A DNA stretch of 64,000 nt from Macrobrachium rosenbergii (Eukaryota; Arthropoda; Malacostraca; Decapoda; Palaemonidae): positions 53,847,986 to 53,911,985 of the forward strand of contig NC_089781.1 in assembly GCF_040412425.1 (NCBI RefSeq), given 5' to 3'. A model generated the notes under the pieces. The model saw nothing but the letters and a program-made list of their open reading frames with translations. It was not told where the DNA came from and did not search any database. This document shows, piece after piece, positions 1 to 11,857 of the stretch (its first letter is position 1; each line of letters begins with the position of its first letter). A program made the translations under genes and the position numbers.

Positions 1-2404
1 TAATCCTGGGGCTATAAAGTTGCACATTAGTGTGTGTTACTGTTTTATATAGTAGAACAAATACCTAGGGGGTTGGATATAAACAAATAACATTCCCAGA
101 TTAGACAAAATAGTAGGCTAACATTGTATACATACATCAGTAGGTTTCTGTTTTTATACGGCCTATACATTTAATAGTGATCTATAATAATGTGGATTAG
201 GCAATACCCTATACTAGGTTAAGAAAGAGCAAATAAGCCTAGTTTTTATATAAACAGTATCCTAGGTTCAATAAAATAATGTAGTTTTTACGAATCAGTG
301 CCATATCTGTGAATTAATACCAGTAGGGTCTTGTTCAGCCTATATTCTAAAGGTGATATAAACCTAGAATAGGCATTAGCCTAACCAGATTAAATAGCAA
401 CCCCTTTAACAATATCCTTATTAGCCTAAAAACAGGGATGTTGTCAATTATCAGATAAAAGGGTAGTCTTGGCACATATAATAGAAAACCAGATTTGCAA
501 GAGGATTATTTTCATAGTTTATATCCGTAAGTTTTAAAATTAAGCTTAGAAGAACCTAAAATAGGTTAAAAATCCTTCTAAAAACCTCTAATCTTAGCTT
601 AATGTAGATTATTGAAAGTCTTAACTTCTAAGCTATATAAAACAGTAGCTTTTAGTTAAACAAATTAGTTCATAGCAGTTAGTCTGAATGACATGACAGT
701 TTGAATTAAAAATTTCATTTAGCCATTGCAAAAGGACTAAGAGTGTATAAGCGCCGAATACAGAAATATACAGGTATGAGAAACTAACCTAAACCTCAAA
801 GGGTTTAAGTTAACTAGATATTTGATAAATGTATTAAAACTGACACTTGTAATTAAGTTAACCTGTACTATGGAAACTATGTGAGGAACTACAGAAGTTT
901 CTTCGCTTAAAAATAATTAATACTAACTAGCTTCTAATAACAACTTGTTTATATCACTACAGAGCTGCCATTAGGCAGGATCCTCAGTTCCAGTGTTCCA
1001 TAGTCAATTGCTTGGTTCACTTTTTTGCTAGTGGGTATGGCCCATACCACCTGCCATGAGCATAGTCCTTGTAAAAAAACAAGAAAATTTGCTTGGTGAG
1101 ACAAGATTTGTAGTATGCTCCTGGCAGCAAGTTTTAAAGACAAAACAGCTCCTTTTTCAGCAATCTTGATGGGTCTCAGGTTTCAGTAGGGGTGGAAGGG
1201 TAAATTATATCTTTCCGCAGAACTCTGGAAGATAGGGCAGAGAACCTTTCTCAGAACAACATCAATGGGCCAAAACCCAGTAACATCAGTCCCAGTACCT
1301 CCCAGGTTAACCCTCTCAGAGGAAGTAGAGGAATCTTTTACATGGGGTTGAATTTCTACTATGAATATGGAGTGGACATTGCTATTGAAATGGCCCTGCA
1401 CTGAACCCAGAAGGCTCAGGACAAATTTCAGCTAGCTATGGGAGAAACCTTCCAAAGGAATTTATTTCCCATAGCTATTTTGACAGAATAGATCTTTCTC
1501 AAAAAGGGCTTAGGATCCACCTAATCACAACTGAAATGACTACATTTTTGAAAGGTATAGTAACTTACCTAGGACTTCTGTCCCTTGGATTAACAGGCAG
1601 TTACAGTTCATTTGTTGAGCTCAGTTAGAATTGCAAGCTCCCAAAATGGATACACAGTTTGTGCCATTTGATCAATTTCCTGTAATTAACTCTTAAATTG
1701 AGTACCATTGAAGATGCCCTTTGTCACAGAACGGCATTTATATATAGGGACATGAAGCATGATTCCAAAAGGAAAGTTTTGCCTTTATGATACCCAAAGT
1801 GTAAAAAACTTCATCCTGTGACTGAAAAGTTAGTGTGGATACAAACATCTTCAAAGTCTAATGTATTTAGAATTATATTCCGACTGGAAACTACAAAATG
1901 GTCAGTTTGGAATACAGAACTTCAGATCCAAACATAATAGAGGTACCAATACTCACCCCTGATAATACTGATAATCCTTGGCGAGATGCCACAATGAGCA
2001 TTTTCTCCCCCAATGGCAACTATGTAATTAATGAGATAAAAACTATGATCGAAGTTGTACATGTCGAATTTACAAACGGCAGCATTCCTTAATACAGAAT
2101 GGCACCTAGTACCATCTTTACCAGACATAGAGAAACCACTAACAGAAATGGTTTTTACCTGATGCTATAGCATTAAAAGCCATAGAAATCACCTTACCAG
2201 TTCAGCAAAAATGGATCTCTATTTCCATTTGAATAAGACCTCAAGTTGCTCATGAGATAGCCCCAGCCTATTTGTCCCTCACTTTCAAAATTATTAATCA
2301 TGTGACGACAGATTTTCAGAATTTGTAGTCACAAAGACAAGAGACATTGGCAGAACTAAAACCATCTGACACGGTCATCCCAGTTTCGGGAAATTCCACT
2401 AGGA
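1..2404. other. AT-rich left flank, no gene recognised
   Basis: No conserved protein, RNA gene or tandem repeat was recognised. Short open frames at 949-1143 and 1183-1401 (minus) and 1898-2092 (plus) have no motif and look like chance frames. The part after about 1,400 could be the 5' portion of the DIRS-like element that is recognisable from 2,405, but no inverted copy of that element's 3' terminal sequence was found here, so its left end is not placed. Confidence 0.5.
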
Positions 2405-2917
2405 ATGGGCAATGCTAAACTCCCTTTGAAAGGAAAAATTGGATATAGCTATTCAGTTTGGGACCCCACAGAGAAGACTCCAGAGGGAACCTCTTCAGGG
2501 ACATTCTTTATGTCTAGGCTCAACTCCTCTACCACCTTGCTGGAATTTGCCACCCCAAAGGCTTCCAGAAGATTCCAGAATAATTTTGTTGTTGACTTCC
2601 ATCGGTTCAAAAAGACTTTTAACCAAAAGTCTATGAGAACCCGATGGAAGCACTGTGACTTTCTAGAATTGCGCATAAAAGCACAAATGGAAGCATTGGA
2701 GAGCTCCATCAAATCACTCTCCAATGTCAATGCATTATTACATTCTTACCGCTTCTGTAAGGACCTGTTTGAGGAGTCTGTTGTGGCTCAACTCAACGAG
2801 CATACCCGCCAACAACAAAATTGGTGCAGTGTACACTCTTCCACTTCAAATAATGGAATTCAGGAAACAAAGAACCCAAAATTTCCATTTACCCAACCCA
2901 AGAAAGGCTGCCTTTGA
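2405..2917 (+). pseudogene. gag-like ORF of DIRS copy 1
   Basis: A 170-codon open frame directly upstream of the RT. It has no zinc knuckle and no motif I can name. The assignment as gag/ORF1 comes only from its position before the RT and its Ser/Asn-rich, weakly helical composition around residues 90-140. It runs into a Gln/Asn-rich then Gly/Arg-rich linker (about 3,000-3,150, in other frames) of the kind that often joins gag to pol in DIRS elements. It could be longer at the N-terminus if upstream frameshifts were corrected. Confidence 0.45.
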
Positions 2918-3149
2918 TAAAAAATCATATAAGCCCTCAGTTACCCCCAAAAGTTTTCCTCAAACAGTAGGTATTTGGTCAGAGGGGACAATTCCCTACC
3001 AAGAGACAGCAACAACAACAAAAACAGCTAGGACATCCTTTTTCACAAGGGCCATAAACCATCATATAGGGGGAAAAAGGAAAAGCAACACCTGGAATGT
3101 CTGTCAAAGGCAAAGGCAGAGGAGGAGGCAGATACCAAGAGGAATTGTA

Positions 3150-3980
3150 TGGTTGGGGGTCGGCTTCGACGACATCACAGGCAATGGAAGTTTTTCCCTG
3201 TGGGCTACACATTTTCCTGTGGGGGGACAGCATTATTTATATGTGCAGAAAGGTCCTTCTATTGGGGCCCATAGTGAAACGTGTATATTCGCCACTAAGT
3301 ACATCTCTTCAGTGTCCTCAAAAAGGATTCCTCCAAAAGAAGAGTGATCCTCAACCAATCGACATTGAACAAGCACATTGTTTGCCAAAAGTTTCAGATA
3401 ATTACCGTTGCCTAAGTACGTTGAATCATTCCAAAAGGGACTTGGACAGTTTCTATAGATCTGAAAGATGCATACTCACATGTCCTTATAGCCGTTCCCT
3501 TCTGCCCCTTATTAAGGTTCTGAATAGGGAAAGATACGTACAGATTCAAAGTCATGCCCTTAGGGCTAAACATTGCCTAAAGAATATTTTACAAAATTAG
3601 CAATGGTATTCGTTCCAGAACTCAAACAAAAAGGAATACAACTAATAGCCTACGTAGACAACTGGTTGATCTGGGGGCCCACAAGAAAAGAGTGCTTGAA
3701 AAACCTAAGAGCAATGGTCAGCAGACTACTGTCAAAAGGTCTTATAATAAATTTGAAAAAACCCACCTCATGCTCAGCAGACACGTTCAGTGGCTAGGAC
3801 TGTGTTGGGATACTCTAAACAGCCTGTTGTCTCTCCCCATCATACTCAAAACAGAATAAGGCAAGTCCTCAAAAGGTTCCTTGCACAGCCCAGAGTTTCT
3901 GGATGGCAATTAGATCGTATGATGGGCCTGCTGCAGTTCTCATCAGTAATAAAGATCCAGTTTTTAGATTGCAACTAAAG
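3150..3980 (+). pseudogene. DIRS-type reverse transcriptase (broken)
   Basis: The RT begins with a GGRLRRHHRQW block near 3,160, the usual entry of DIRS-family RTs. The catalytic palm motif IDLKDAYSHV is at about 3,458-3,487, followed by a stop at 3,520 and FKVMPLGLNIA near 3,548-3,580. A one-base loss at about 3,580 then shifts the frame. The active-site box reads YVDNWLIWG at about 3,650-3,676, where the second catalytic Asp of the usual YxDD has become Asn. The connection region after it (GWQLDRMMGLLQF near 3,900) is typical. The frame changes at least three times, so no functional enzyme is possible. Confidence 0.8.
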
Positions 3981-4029
3981 ATGCGAACAAATTCTGGCTA
4001 TCGCATGCAAGAAAAAAGATGCAAGACTG

Positions 4030-4620
4030 ACCTCATCAAAAGATTAAAAAAGTTGGGGAGATACTTTGGCCTTGGATCTGGAAGGAATCTCTGGCAAAAC
4101 AGGTCACCCTGACTCCGTCTGTATGAGTGACAATACACACAGATGCCTTGTTGACAGGTTGGGAGGACATTGGGAGGATTGTCAGGTGGCAGGGAGGTGA
4201 TCAGCTACTCTGAGGAATTCTTTTATCAGTTTCATGGACTGATGATTGTCTTTTTGTCTCTCAAAACACTCAAACCTCCAGAAGATAGAGACAACATGGC
4301 TGCAATATCCTACATTAAGAGGTCGGGATCACGTTCACCCCCTCTCAATATGATAATGCTGGCCATCCTTCGGATGGCACAAGCAAGGAAGTGGCACATG
4401 TCTGCAATTCACCTAACAAGGGGTCTCGTTGTAATAGCAGACTCTCTGTCAAGGAAAACGACAGCCTTAACAGATTGAATGTTGGACAACCACTCTTTTC
4501 AAACAATAGCCAACATGCTTCCACAACCAGAAGTGGACCTGTTCGCCACGTAAGAGAATCACAAACTCCTAATATATGTCTCCGAACCTGGAGTGTCAAG
4601 CAACAGCAAGAGATGCCTTT
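4030..4620 (+). pseudogene. RNase H domain and linker of DIRS copy 1
   Basis: Three RNase H landmarks are visible in order: TDALLTGWGGHW near 4,140, DNMAAISYIKRSGS near 4,293, and a HLTRGLVVIADSLSR block near 4,412-4,455 matching the common ADxLSR end. A DLFAT(stop)ENHKL stretch near 4,527 is the conserved linker that precedes the recombinase in DIRS elements. Stops and shifts interrupt all segments. The linker continues as KDWNKERTISF at about 4,624. Confidence 0.75.
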
Positions 4621-4915
4621 CTAAAGACTGGAACAAGGAGAGGACGATATCTTTTTCCTCCATTGTCCCAGATTTCGAAGGGTTTGAGCAAACTTCTAAC
4701 CTCCAAAGGAACAGTTTTCTTAATTGCCTCAAATTGGCCAAACAGGCATTGGTTCCTATTACTTCAACAACGGACAAAAAGATCAATTCCACTATCGTCC
4801 GCTGTTCTATCCCAGACAGTAGGAGGGAAAGTCGTTTACGCATCCTCCTTTCTGAGGCAAGACCTTCACATATGGATTTTTTAAAAACATCTAACATGAA
4901 AATTATTCACCCAGC

Positions 4916-5785
4916 ATGGCTAGGTACCTAGTGCAAAAATTACGGACATCACCTATCTGGCAATACCAGTCTGTATGGAAGATATGGTTAGATTATATCC
5001 TTACTGAGAGCCCAGTTGAGATTTCTGTAGAAACACTTTGTTATTTTAAGTATATACACTTTTGAAGACAAATGCCTTGCGGTTACAAAGCTGCAGTAAC
5101 GGAACCCTAGCTTTATGGATTCAGGATTGACTTCAGTATAGAAGTTGGCACTTCCCTTCTGCAGTGTTTTGCTCTACAAAGGCCCGTTTCCAAAAGGCTT
5201 CCAATCACTTGGTCCCTGAACAAGGTGCTTAGACTTCTATCAACCCCTTAATTCAGCGGACCCAATACAACCACAATGCACATGCTACAAAAGGTGATCT
5301 TGATTGCATTAGCATCAGGAGCTCGTATTAGTGAACTGGGCTTTCTTATATGTTGACGATGCATCACACAAACAGCTGACTATCAGTTATTATTGTCCGC
5401 TGGGCCATCATTCCTGGCCGAGAATGAGGATCCTTTAAAATGGAAATCTATTCATATAAGAAAACTCAATTTAGCAGACAAGACATTATGCCCGGTTCAA
5501 GCACTTAAGGTTTACCTAGATGTTATGGCAAACATCCCAGAGGGTCCTATTTTCCTACACCCTAGCACAAACTAACCACTCTCCCTACAAGGGCTGAGAA
5601 TGATTGTAGTATTTCTCATTAAAAGGGCAAATCCACACTCCTTTCCTAGGTCACATGATATTAGGAAAGTAAGTACATCATTGGCCTTCTTCAGAAATGT
5701 CTCTTTCCAAGTCTCCGAATGTATATTGCCACATGCTCGAACAAATTTGACTACACTGTGTATCAGTAGGTGGCATGGTTAGTCT
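4916..5785 (+). pseudogene. tyrosine recombinase of DIRS copy 1 (broken)
   Basis: The first catalytic Arg is in GARISEL at about 5,320-5,340. The HxxR box is in HDIRKVSTSLAFF near 5,655-5,690. The N-terminal arm-binding part, with WLDYILTES, is at about 4,980-5,010. This is the catalytic layout of the phage-integrase/DIRS YR family, which joins circular cDNA into the genome. Stops at about 5,065, 5,250 and 5,354 break it. The equivalent Arg in copy 2 reads Cys (CGT to TGT), a CpG-type decay that supports independent degradation. Confidence 0.75.
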
Positions 5786-6129
5786 TAACCCCTAGGTGCT
5801 GCGGAGGAAAACCTGGGGTCTTATTGATGGTGAGTATGCTAACTATTGCTGGGAGAAGGGCGACAGCACTGCAACCAAACCCAGCATGCATAGGTAAGCC
5901 ACTGTAGAACTACATCCTAAAATGTAAGTTCATGTATAGTATCTTGTTCCTTGGTACCAAAACCTGAAGAGTATTTGGAATAAAGAATGAGACTTGAAAT
6001 CTGTGGCTTGACCTCAGACCAGAAATGTTTTTTCCTTTTGTGTGTTGGGATTAAAAATTGAGAGCTAAAGCCGTTTTCGACACATGTCAACTTCTCTGTA
6101 AAGCTCCTTGAGGACGAAACAAGCGACTA

Positions 6130-6600
6130 CACTATCAAAAAACAGGTTTTGACTTAGGAAAAACTTATTTTTGGTAGTCGCTGTTGTTTCCTCAAAACCC
6201 TCCCACTTTCCTGACGAAAAGGCATGGGATTTGGGCAAGGGATCGTCGTGCATTGACCAACAGCGATTATTGGTTTCTTGGTCTTTAACAGCCTGGTTGT
6301 AAAGAAGAGGGTGGACGTGCATGCACAATAGTCACTTCTCTTTCTTGCAGGTTCTTTTGACGTTGGAAAAACTGGGTTCAGATTCGCTGAAGATAAGGGA
6401 AAATACCCTCTTATCTTCGAGTCCATTATATGCTCCATCACGTGTTATAATATTAATCATTACGACACAATACTTGGCCAAAAAGACCAAATGGAAGAAA
6501 ATCTTTTGTTATATTATTTTGGTCACCATGGAGGTCTGGTAGATCTACCAGAGCTACGAAAAACAATTTTTCCTACATCAGAACCTGTTTTTTAACACTG
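6130..6600. repeat. ~470-bp 3' module with hairpin ends (DIRS copy 1)
   Basis: The segment starts with an AAAAACAGGTTTT-type hairpin (6,140-6,175) and ends with the mirror arrangement (6,557-6,597). It recurs at the same place in copy 2 (37,071-37,556). Inside is a conserved splice-acceptor-like tract (CTTCTCTTTCTTGCAG near 6,335). It may be the DIRS inverted terminal region or a MITE that entered an ancestral copy. Confidence 0.6.
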
Positions 6601-8690
6601 TGTTACATGAATGTATCTAACCCTCTTTAGTGAGATGTGGTCAATAATGAAAGAGGAAACCACTAGTTATGGAAAACTAGCTCATACCCTGTCATGGCTG
6701 GCAGCCTGTCAACAATTGATTTAATTGTATATGAGTATTCCTTCATCAGTTTTATTTGGGAGGTGATGAATGATTGCTATAAAAGTGATTGTTTCACAAT
6801 TCTTGTCATTGTTGCTCAAAGTCCCCCGTAACTGGACATCCTTGATAGATTATATGAAAAGAGCTAAATGAAATTTATTAAAAAAAAAATCTACAAATGC
6901 TGTTACTGAGATGGTTCCAGTGATAAATGGTGCCGTAGAATTCCTTAGCACCACTTGGTTTGTAGCCTGCTTTTTTTTTTATTCAAAGAACAGCATGAAA
7001 CCTTGTACAACGATGTGTTCGATGGTGGAACCATGAAGTATTAATAGCTTGTACAGCAATTAGAGCTGCAAAGACAAATAATGGGAGACTTACTGTTGTC
7101 ACTGCAAAGTTCAGTATCATAAAGCAGAAACCCAGGAGACACATAATCAAGAAATCGTGTACAAGGTGTTGGGCAATATTCCTAATGTTAATAAACTGAA
7201 AACTTCTGTAACATTGTAGTGGCAAAGCTTGGAATATAGCAAGTAAATATATTTCACACAAAATCTAAATACTGAAAACAGTGCCAAGGTTGCTGCTTGT
7301 CACGTTATAGCAGATACTTCAACTTTACTGAGGTTTCAAATAAACCGGGTGATGAATTACTTGCACGCTATCGACAGAGAGAGATATGGGTCATATATTT
7401 CACTTAGTTTAGAGAAGAATCTTATAGTTTGCCATTGATAATGACAGAATTTAAATCAGGCCTGACAAAGCTAAAGCCACTGCACGTGGCTCTCATGACA
7501 TCCCATATGCTATGAATCAGTCAATTTTTTTCATTCTTATCTCATGAATAGGATCTTTAGGGAACACATTTCTTTTTGTATGGGGATTAACAAAGGATTT
7601 TGCCTTTTGTTAAACCATTGCAGTAATATTCTGTTTTTATTAGTTAGTGGGAAAAATGGTCAATGCTTAATTAATGGGGTATCTTGAATGCAACAGTTAC
7701 CCTGCTACAACTCATCGTTGCTTCAGGAACATGCATTCTACTGCTGACATATTAGTGAGGATGAAAACTTTGATTGTGAAGCTTTTGCTTCTAAGCTACT
7801 GCATATCACTGTTATCAGCTTAATTAATGGCATTTGATACTACATGGAGGCATAAAATTCTAAAGGAGTGACACAGTTGCAACCAAAGAAGAGAGTTGCT
7901 ATCTTTTAAAATCACAAAGATATCAGGTACAAGAACAAAAACTGGTATTAAGAAGTACCTCAACGTAGCATGCTACACTATGTATTGTGTTAATAATTAA
8001 TGGCATTGCAAAGATAATCTTGCAAGAAGTATTCCATTGGTTGAATGCTGACGATTGTTCCATACCCTTGATGATTTTGGCAGATCTGTGGCTACAGCTC
8101 ACTACGAATATAGTGGTTAAATGGGCTAAAAATTGTGATTGTAAGTTTTCAATAACAAAATCAGCTGTAGTCAGTTCTTAAGAATAAGGAGGGTCGTCAT
8201 GTATTTAATGAACAACAAATTCTTTGTGTGATTTAACTAAATTTTGGGGCTACTAATATTTTATTTGTGGTCTTCTTACCTTTCTAATTCAAAAACCAGT
8301 AGTGTGAAGCTAGAGGACAATTTTAATAAAATTAACATGGATGTGAAGTTTTAACATATGCCTCTCACTGTAGACTCAATGTGCTAATTTCACTTCATAA
8401 TGCAGGAATTCAGACAGCCAACGGAGCTTCCAGGTCATCCATTATTGAGAGCATGCTGGTGAATGCTGATGAGGTCCCAGTGGAATTCTATCTGTAGTCA
8501 TTGATAGTTCTATGCAGAATTAAGTTCCAGAGACTCCCAAATTCCTCAGCTAGCATTACAACCGGAAAGGAAAATAATTGTAGAGAGATTATCTGCAAAT
8601 GCTACAGCCATTCCACCTCTGAAAGAAAGAGAATGTGAGAAAACTGAATATAGTAAATCCAATAGCAATATCATGCTTCATAAGCATTCA
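6601..8690. other. unlabelled AT-rich spacer
   Basis: No gene, repeat unit or splice-bounded open frame was recognised. The 92-codon minus frame at 6,983-7,261 contains hydrophobic runs but has no start context, motif or codon bias that would support it. Confidence 0.5.
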
Positions 8691-8701
8691 GCAATTCTTC
8701 C

Positions 8702-9058
8702 ATGCTAGTTTCTGTAAGTGGTGAACTCGGCCAAAAAATGTCAGTGGAAACCAGACATATGATCTTTTAAGAATAGTTTAACAGTATGAAAACTGTGCTT
8801 CTTTGTATTCTGGTGGCTGGCATGTGATATGGCAAAGTACAAGATATGTACACCCTTTTGAATTTCCTTGGAAACTCTTAAATGCTAGTTTCTGTAACTG
8901 TTGAACTTAGCCAAAAAGTGATAATGGAAACTAGACATGATCTTTTTAGAATAGGCAGCAGAATATGAAAACTTTGCTTATTCATATACTAGTGGCTGGC
9001 TCCAAATCTGATGCTGATGTGTGCTATGGCATAACAGAAAATATGTACACCCTTTTGA
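8702..9058. repeat. diverged tandem duplication of ~175 bp
   Basis: Two copies (8,702-8,868 and 8,881-9,058) share TGCTAGTTTCTGTAA at the start, a GGAAAC...AGACAT block, a TGGTGGCTGGC-like block (GTGGCTGGC in both) and the end ATGTACACCCTTTTGAA. They differ by many substitutions and small indels, so the duplication is old. Confidence 0.75.
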
Positions 9059-9443
9059 AGGCTGCAGTTGTTGGAAGCAGGTGGTAAGCTGAAACATTTC
9101 TGAGCTTTCAGGTACCAATAAAGGTAATACTGCACATTAATCCCCCGATTATCTGCTTTCACATTATCTGCAATTCGATATGATCCACATGCAACTAGCA
9201 CCCAAAATATGTTTGTAATACATATACAATTCATAAAAATTAAAAATCCCTTTGGTTGGGGAGGGTAGGAAGGCTGGGTGGGATGAGAAGGGAGCAGTTA
9301 GCAATGCTGTGAAGGGAGAGAGAAGTGTTAGGTACACTGCTCATAGGTATAGCATGCAGAGAAGAGGTTATTTGGGGGCAGTACAGCCAGGAAAGGAGTT
9401 TCCTAGGTGGGGAGGGCTTGGGAGTTCAGGTGCATAAAAATAG
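9059..9443. other. spacer with a G-rich segment
   Basis: A G/A-rich segment at about 9,250-9,430 gives a 61-codon open frame with no recognisable motif. Nothing else is visible. Confidence 0.4.
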
Positions 9444-9635
9444 GGTAAAATTGCAGACCACTACCGTCGCCTAGTTCCTGCCAAATGCTGGACTGAGATA
9501 TTTACTGTCAATTGCTCATTTTTATGTCTTTTTTATGTTTATGATATATACCTCGCTCTAAACCTGTCGCCCATTTTGCATGTAAACTAATAGTTGCCAA
9601 GCGAGAGGGCTGCAGTAGCCGTCTGCGATTTTACC
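9444..9635. mobile_element. short TIR-bounded MITE-like element (~190 bp)
   Basis: Ends are GGTAAAATTGCAGAC (9,444-9,458) and GTCTGCGATTTTACC (9,621-9,635), inverted copies with one mismatch. The match continues weakly inward. It is non-coding. The transposon superfamily is not assignable from these ends. Confidence 0.55.
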
Positions 9636-9639
9636 AAGT

Positions 9640-10780
9640 ATAGGAGCTAACCATAAATGAAATTATTTCATGATATAGTGTGCTCAGTACAAGTTATAAT
9701 CCATTAAAATATACAAGGTAAAATTATTGACAATGAGGGCTGACAGAACTCCCTTCTGTATGCCGAGCTAAGGAAATATCAGTTTTTCGTTTCATCTTCT
9801 GAAAGAAGAAGAGTTGGAAGTATCTCTCCTCTTGAAAATTTCATCTAGTCGCAGGCACAAAAGTATTTACAACCATATGAAATATAGAGGGGAAATCATT
9901 ATAATTTAATGGATAATTATTAAGAAATTATATGAATAAAACGTCCTAAAGGTCTGTGCTGAAGCAAGGATACAAAAGTCATTGCAAAAAGCAGTGTGTA
10001 AAAAAATGATTTCCATACAAACCCATTTTCTTTGCTGTACACCCCAGGTTTTAAGGACGAAATACGTAAATTTTCCTCACAGGAGTACAATGTTATTTAT
10101 TTTTATGCCACACAAAAAATGTTTTAAATCCGTATACCATTCAAACCACGTAAGTTACTTGAGATTAGGCAGTTGTACAGTATATGATTTTCTGAAACCT
10201 TGTGTAAATGTGTATATTTAATTGCTGACACAATTATATTAATCCCTTTTTATTAAGGGATGTAAATTTTATCAAAAGTTGGAATGGAATAATGCATGTT
10301 TGGAGAAAGAGGGAGTAAACACATACTGTACATATACTGTATGTAGTTGCTTATGTCAGCTCAAATTTATAAATAATCTACGAATTAACCAAGAACATTT
10401 CAATGTAAATTTGTTAATTTACACTTCAGTGTTATTTATAACATGTTAAAAAATTATTAAAATTTGCAGTGAAATAACAGTACAAAAATACTCTTTGAGA
10501 GTAAAACAACAACTCCATACCCTTACTCCCCCACCTTGGCAATACAGCATAACCTTAAACACAAAATATATGCTTATAAACAACAACCATCACACTTTAA
10601 ACCGAATACTTGATATGAAAGGCAATTAGCTAGCTTATTTTCCCAAATTTTTAACAAAATATACTCTCTAAATAAACTTTGCAAAATAAAAAAGCAAACC
10701 CAAATTTAGTTTTCTGTAAAAGAAAACTATTGAGATGGCTATTTGTCTGTCCATCCACACTTTTCTGTCTGCCCTCAGAT
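9640..10780. other. spacer carrying a Tigger-related repeat fragment
   Basis: The stretch 10,520-10,680 (ACCATCACACTTTAAAC block, then a TTTCCCAAATTTTTAAC block) resembles 53,571-53,700 in the same orientation, and 16,800-16,960 in inverse orientation. It is a fragment of the repeat that forms one end of the Tigger element at 53.4 kb. No gene is seen in the rest. Confidence 0.45.
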
Positions 10781-10783
10781 CTT

Positions 10784-10884
10784 AAAAACTACTGAGGCTA
10801 GAGGGCTGCAAATTGGTATGTTGATTATCCACCCTTCAATCATCAATCATACCAAATTGCAGCCCTCTAGCCTCAGTAGTTTTT
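10784..10884. repeat. near-perfect palindrome, 37-bp arms
   Basis: The left arm (10,784-10,820; AAAAACTACTGAGGCTAGAG start) and right arm (10,848-10,884) are inverted copies with about one mismatch around a 27-base loop. It looks like the fold-back end of an interspersed repeat. Confidence 0.8.
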
Positions 10885-11011
10885 ATTTTATTTAAGGTCA
10901 AAGTTAGCCATAATCGTACTTCTGGCAGCACTATAGGTACACTCAGCAAGAAAAGTGAGGATACAGTTTTCATTAGATTTCGTTTATCGAATTTTAATTT
11001 TTTTCTTACAG

Positions 11012-11275
11012 AAAACACATAATCTCGGTAAATTTACTTTAGAATATGAAAATACAATGCAAATTATATCATATATATTAAATCTGCAAAACAAAAATGT
11101 TCAGATACGTAAAACCACCATGGATGTCCAAAGTAACCAGAATTTCTCAGATGACTTCGTTCATAGAGATCTAAAAGATAGTGTATGGATATCTCGGTGT
11201 AGTACTGTTTATCAGAACGGTAGTATTTACTCGTTTTCCATTGTGAACAGGCTTATTATTGCATCATCATACGAG
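11012..11275 (+). CDS. possible internal host-gene exon, 264 nt, unknown product
   Basis: A T-rich tract ending TTTTCTTACAG lies immediately before, and GAG|GTAATG lies at the end. Between them are 88 codons without a stop, phase 0 at both borders. The predicted peptide starts KTHNLGKFTLEYEN and contains VWISRCSTVYQNGS near its end. I do not recognise the family. Its exit phase matches the entry phase of the possible microexon at 30,776. The open frame also extends past both borders, so openness alone is weak evidence. It may be a chance frame inside repeats. Confidence 0.35.
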
Positions 11276-11487
11276 GTAATGGTAATTTATTTAATTTTTA
11301 CACGTTCATATTTATATTTCATGGTGTTAAAGGTCAGCTGGAATTAATGGCAGTAAATGATTTGACAGCTAGGGTAGGTTGACCAAATCTATTTAAATCC
11401 GCAAGAGCGTTCTCTATGATGTGCGGAGTAGTGCCAGAACTTTGGCGGTATAACACAAGTAACCGGATGTTTCTTGACGTTGCCATA

Positions 11488-11489
<2 letters not shown>

Positions 11490-11543
<54 letters not shown>

Positions 11544-11633
11544 GCTAAAACATAGTATCGCTCAATCTCTAAATGAAAAAAAAAAATGAAATGAGTAGCT
11601 CTACATATAAAATTGATAGGCATACACAACAGC

Positions 11634-11690
<57 letters not shown>

Positions 11691-11791
11691 GCTAAAACAT
11701 ACTATACAAATATAGTATCGCTCAGTCTCTAAATGAAAAAAATAATGAAATGAGTAGCTCTACATATAGGCCTAGGCTTACACAACAAAGC

Positions 11792-11852
<61 letters not shown>
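11490..11852. repeat. three (CT)n arrays with duplicated ~95-bp spacers
   Basis: The arrays are at 11,490-11,540, 11,635-11,686 and 11,794-11,852. Both spacers contain ATTGCTAAAACATA, ATCGCTCA(A/G)TCTCTAAATG, GAAATGAGTAGCTCTACAT and an ACACAACA tail, so the unit duplicated is array plus spacer. Confidence 0.85.

Positions 11853-11857
<5 letters not shown>

Larger units (their letters stand above)
2405..6600 (+). mobile_element. DIRS-like tyrosine-recombinase retroelement, copy 1 (decayed)
   Basis: In order on the plus strand this holds a gag-like ORF, a DIRS-type reverse transcriptase, RNase H, and a tyrosine recombinase followed by a 3' tail with an AATAAA signal near 5,980. DIRS elements integrate with a tyrosine recombinase instead of a DDE integrase, and they lack LTR-style target duplications. 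All coding parts carry stops and frameshifts, so the copy is dead. From about 4,620 to 6,600 it is collinear with 33,338-37,560, a second copy of the same family. The left boundary is uncertain. Confidence 0.8.

Noticed and set aside
6983..7261. Hydrophobic 92-codon minus-strand ORF, considered as a small membrane protein
   Set aside because: No splice or promoter signals and no codon pattern; AT-rich DNA often yields such hydrophobic frames.
11414..11689. Arg-Glu and Ser-Leu repeat ORFs (also 12.8, 15.9, 35.4 and 61.1 kb)
   Set aside because: Translations of (GA/CT)n arrays; no unique flanking domain.
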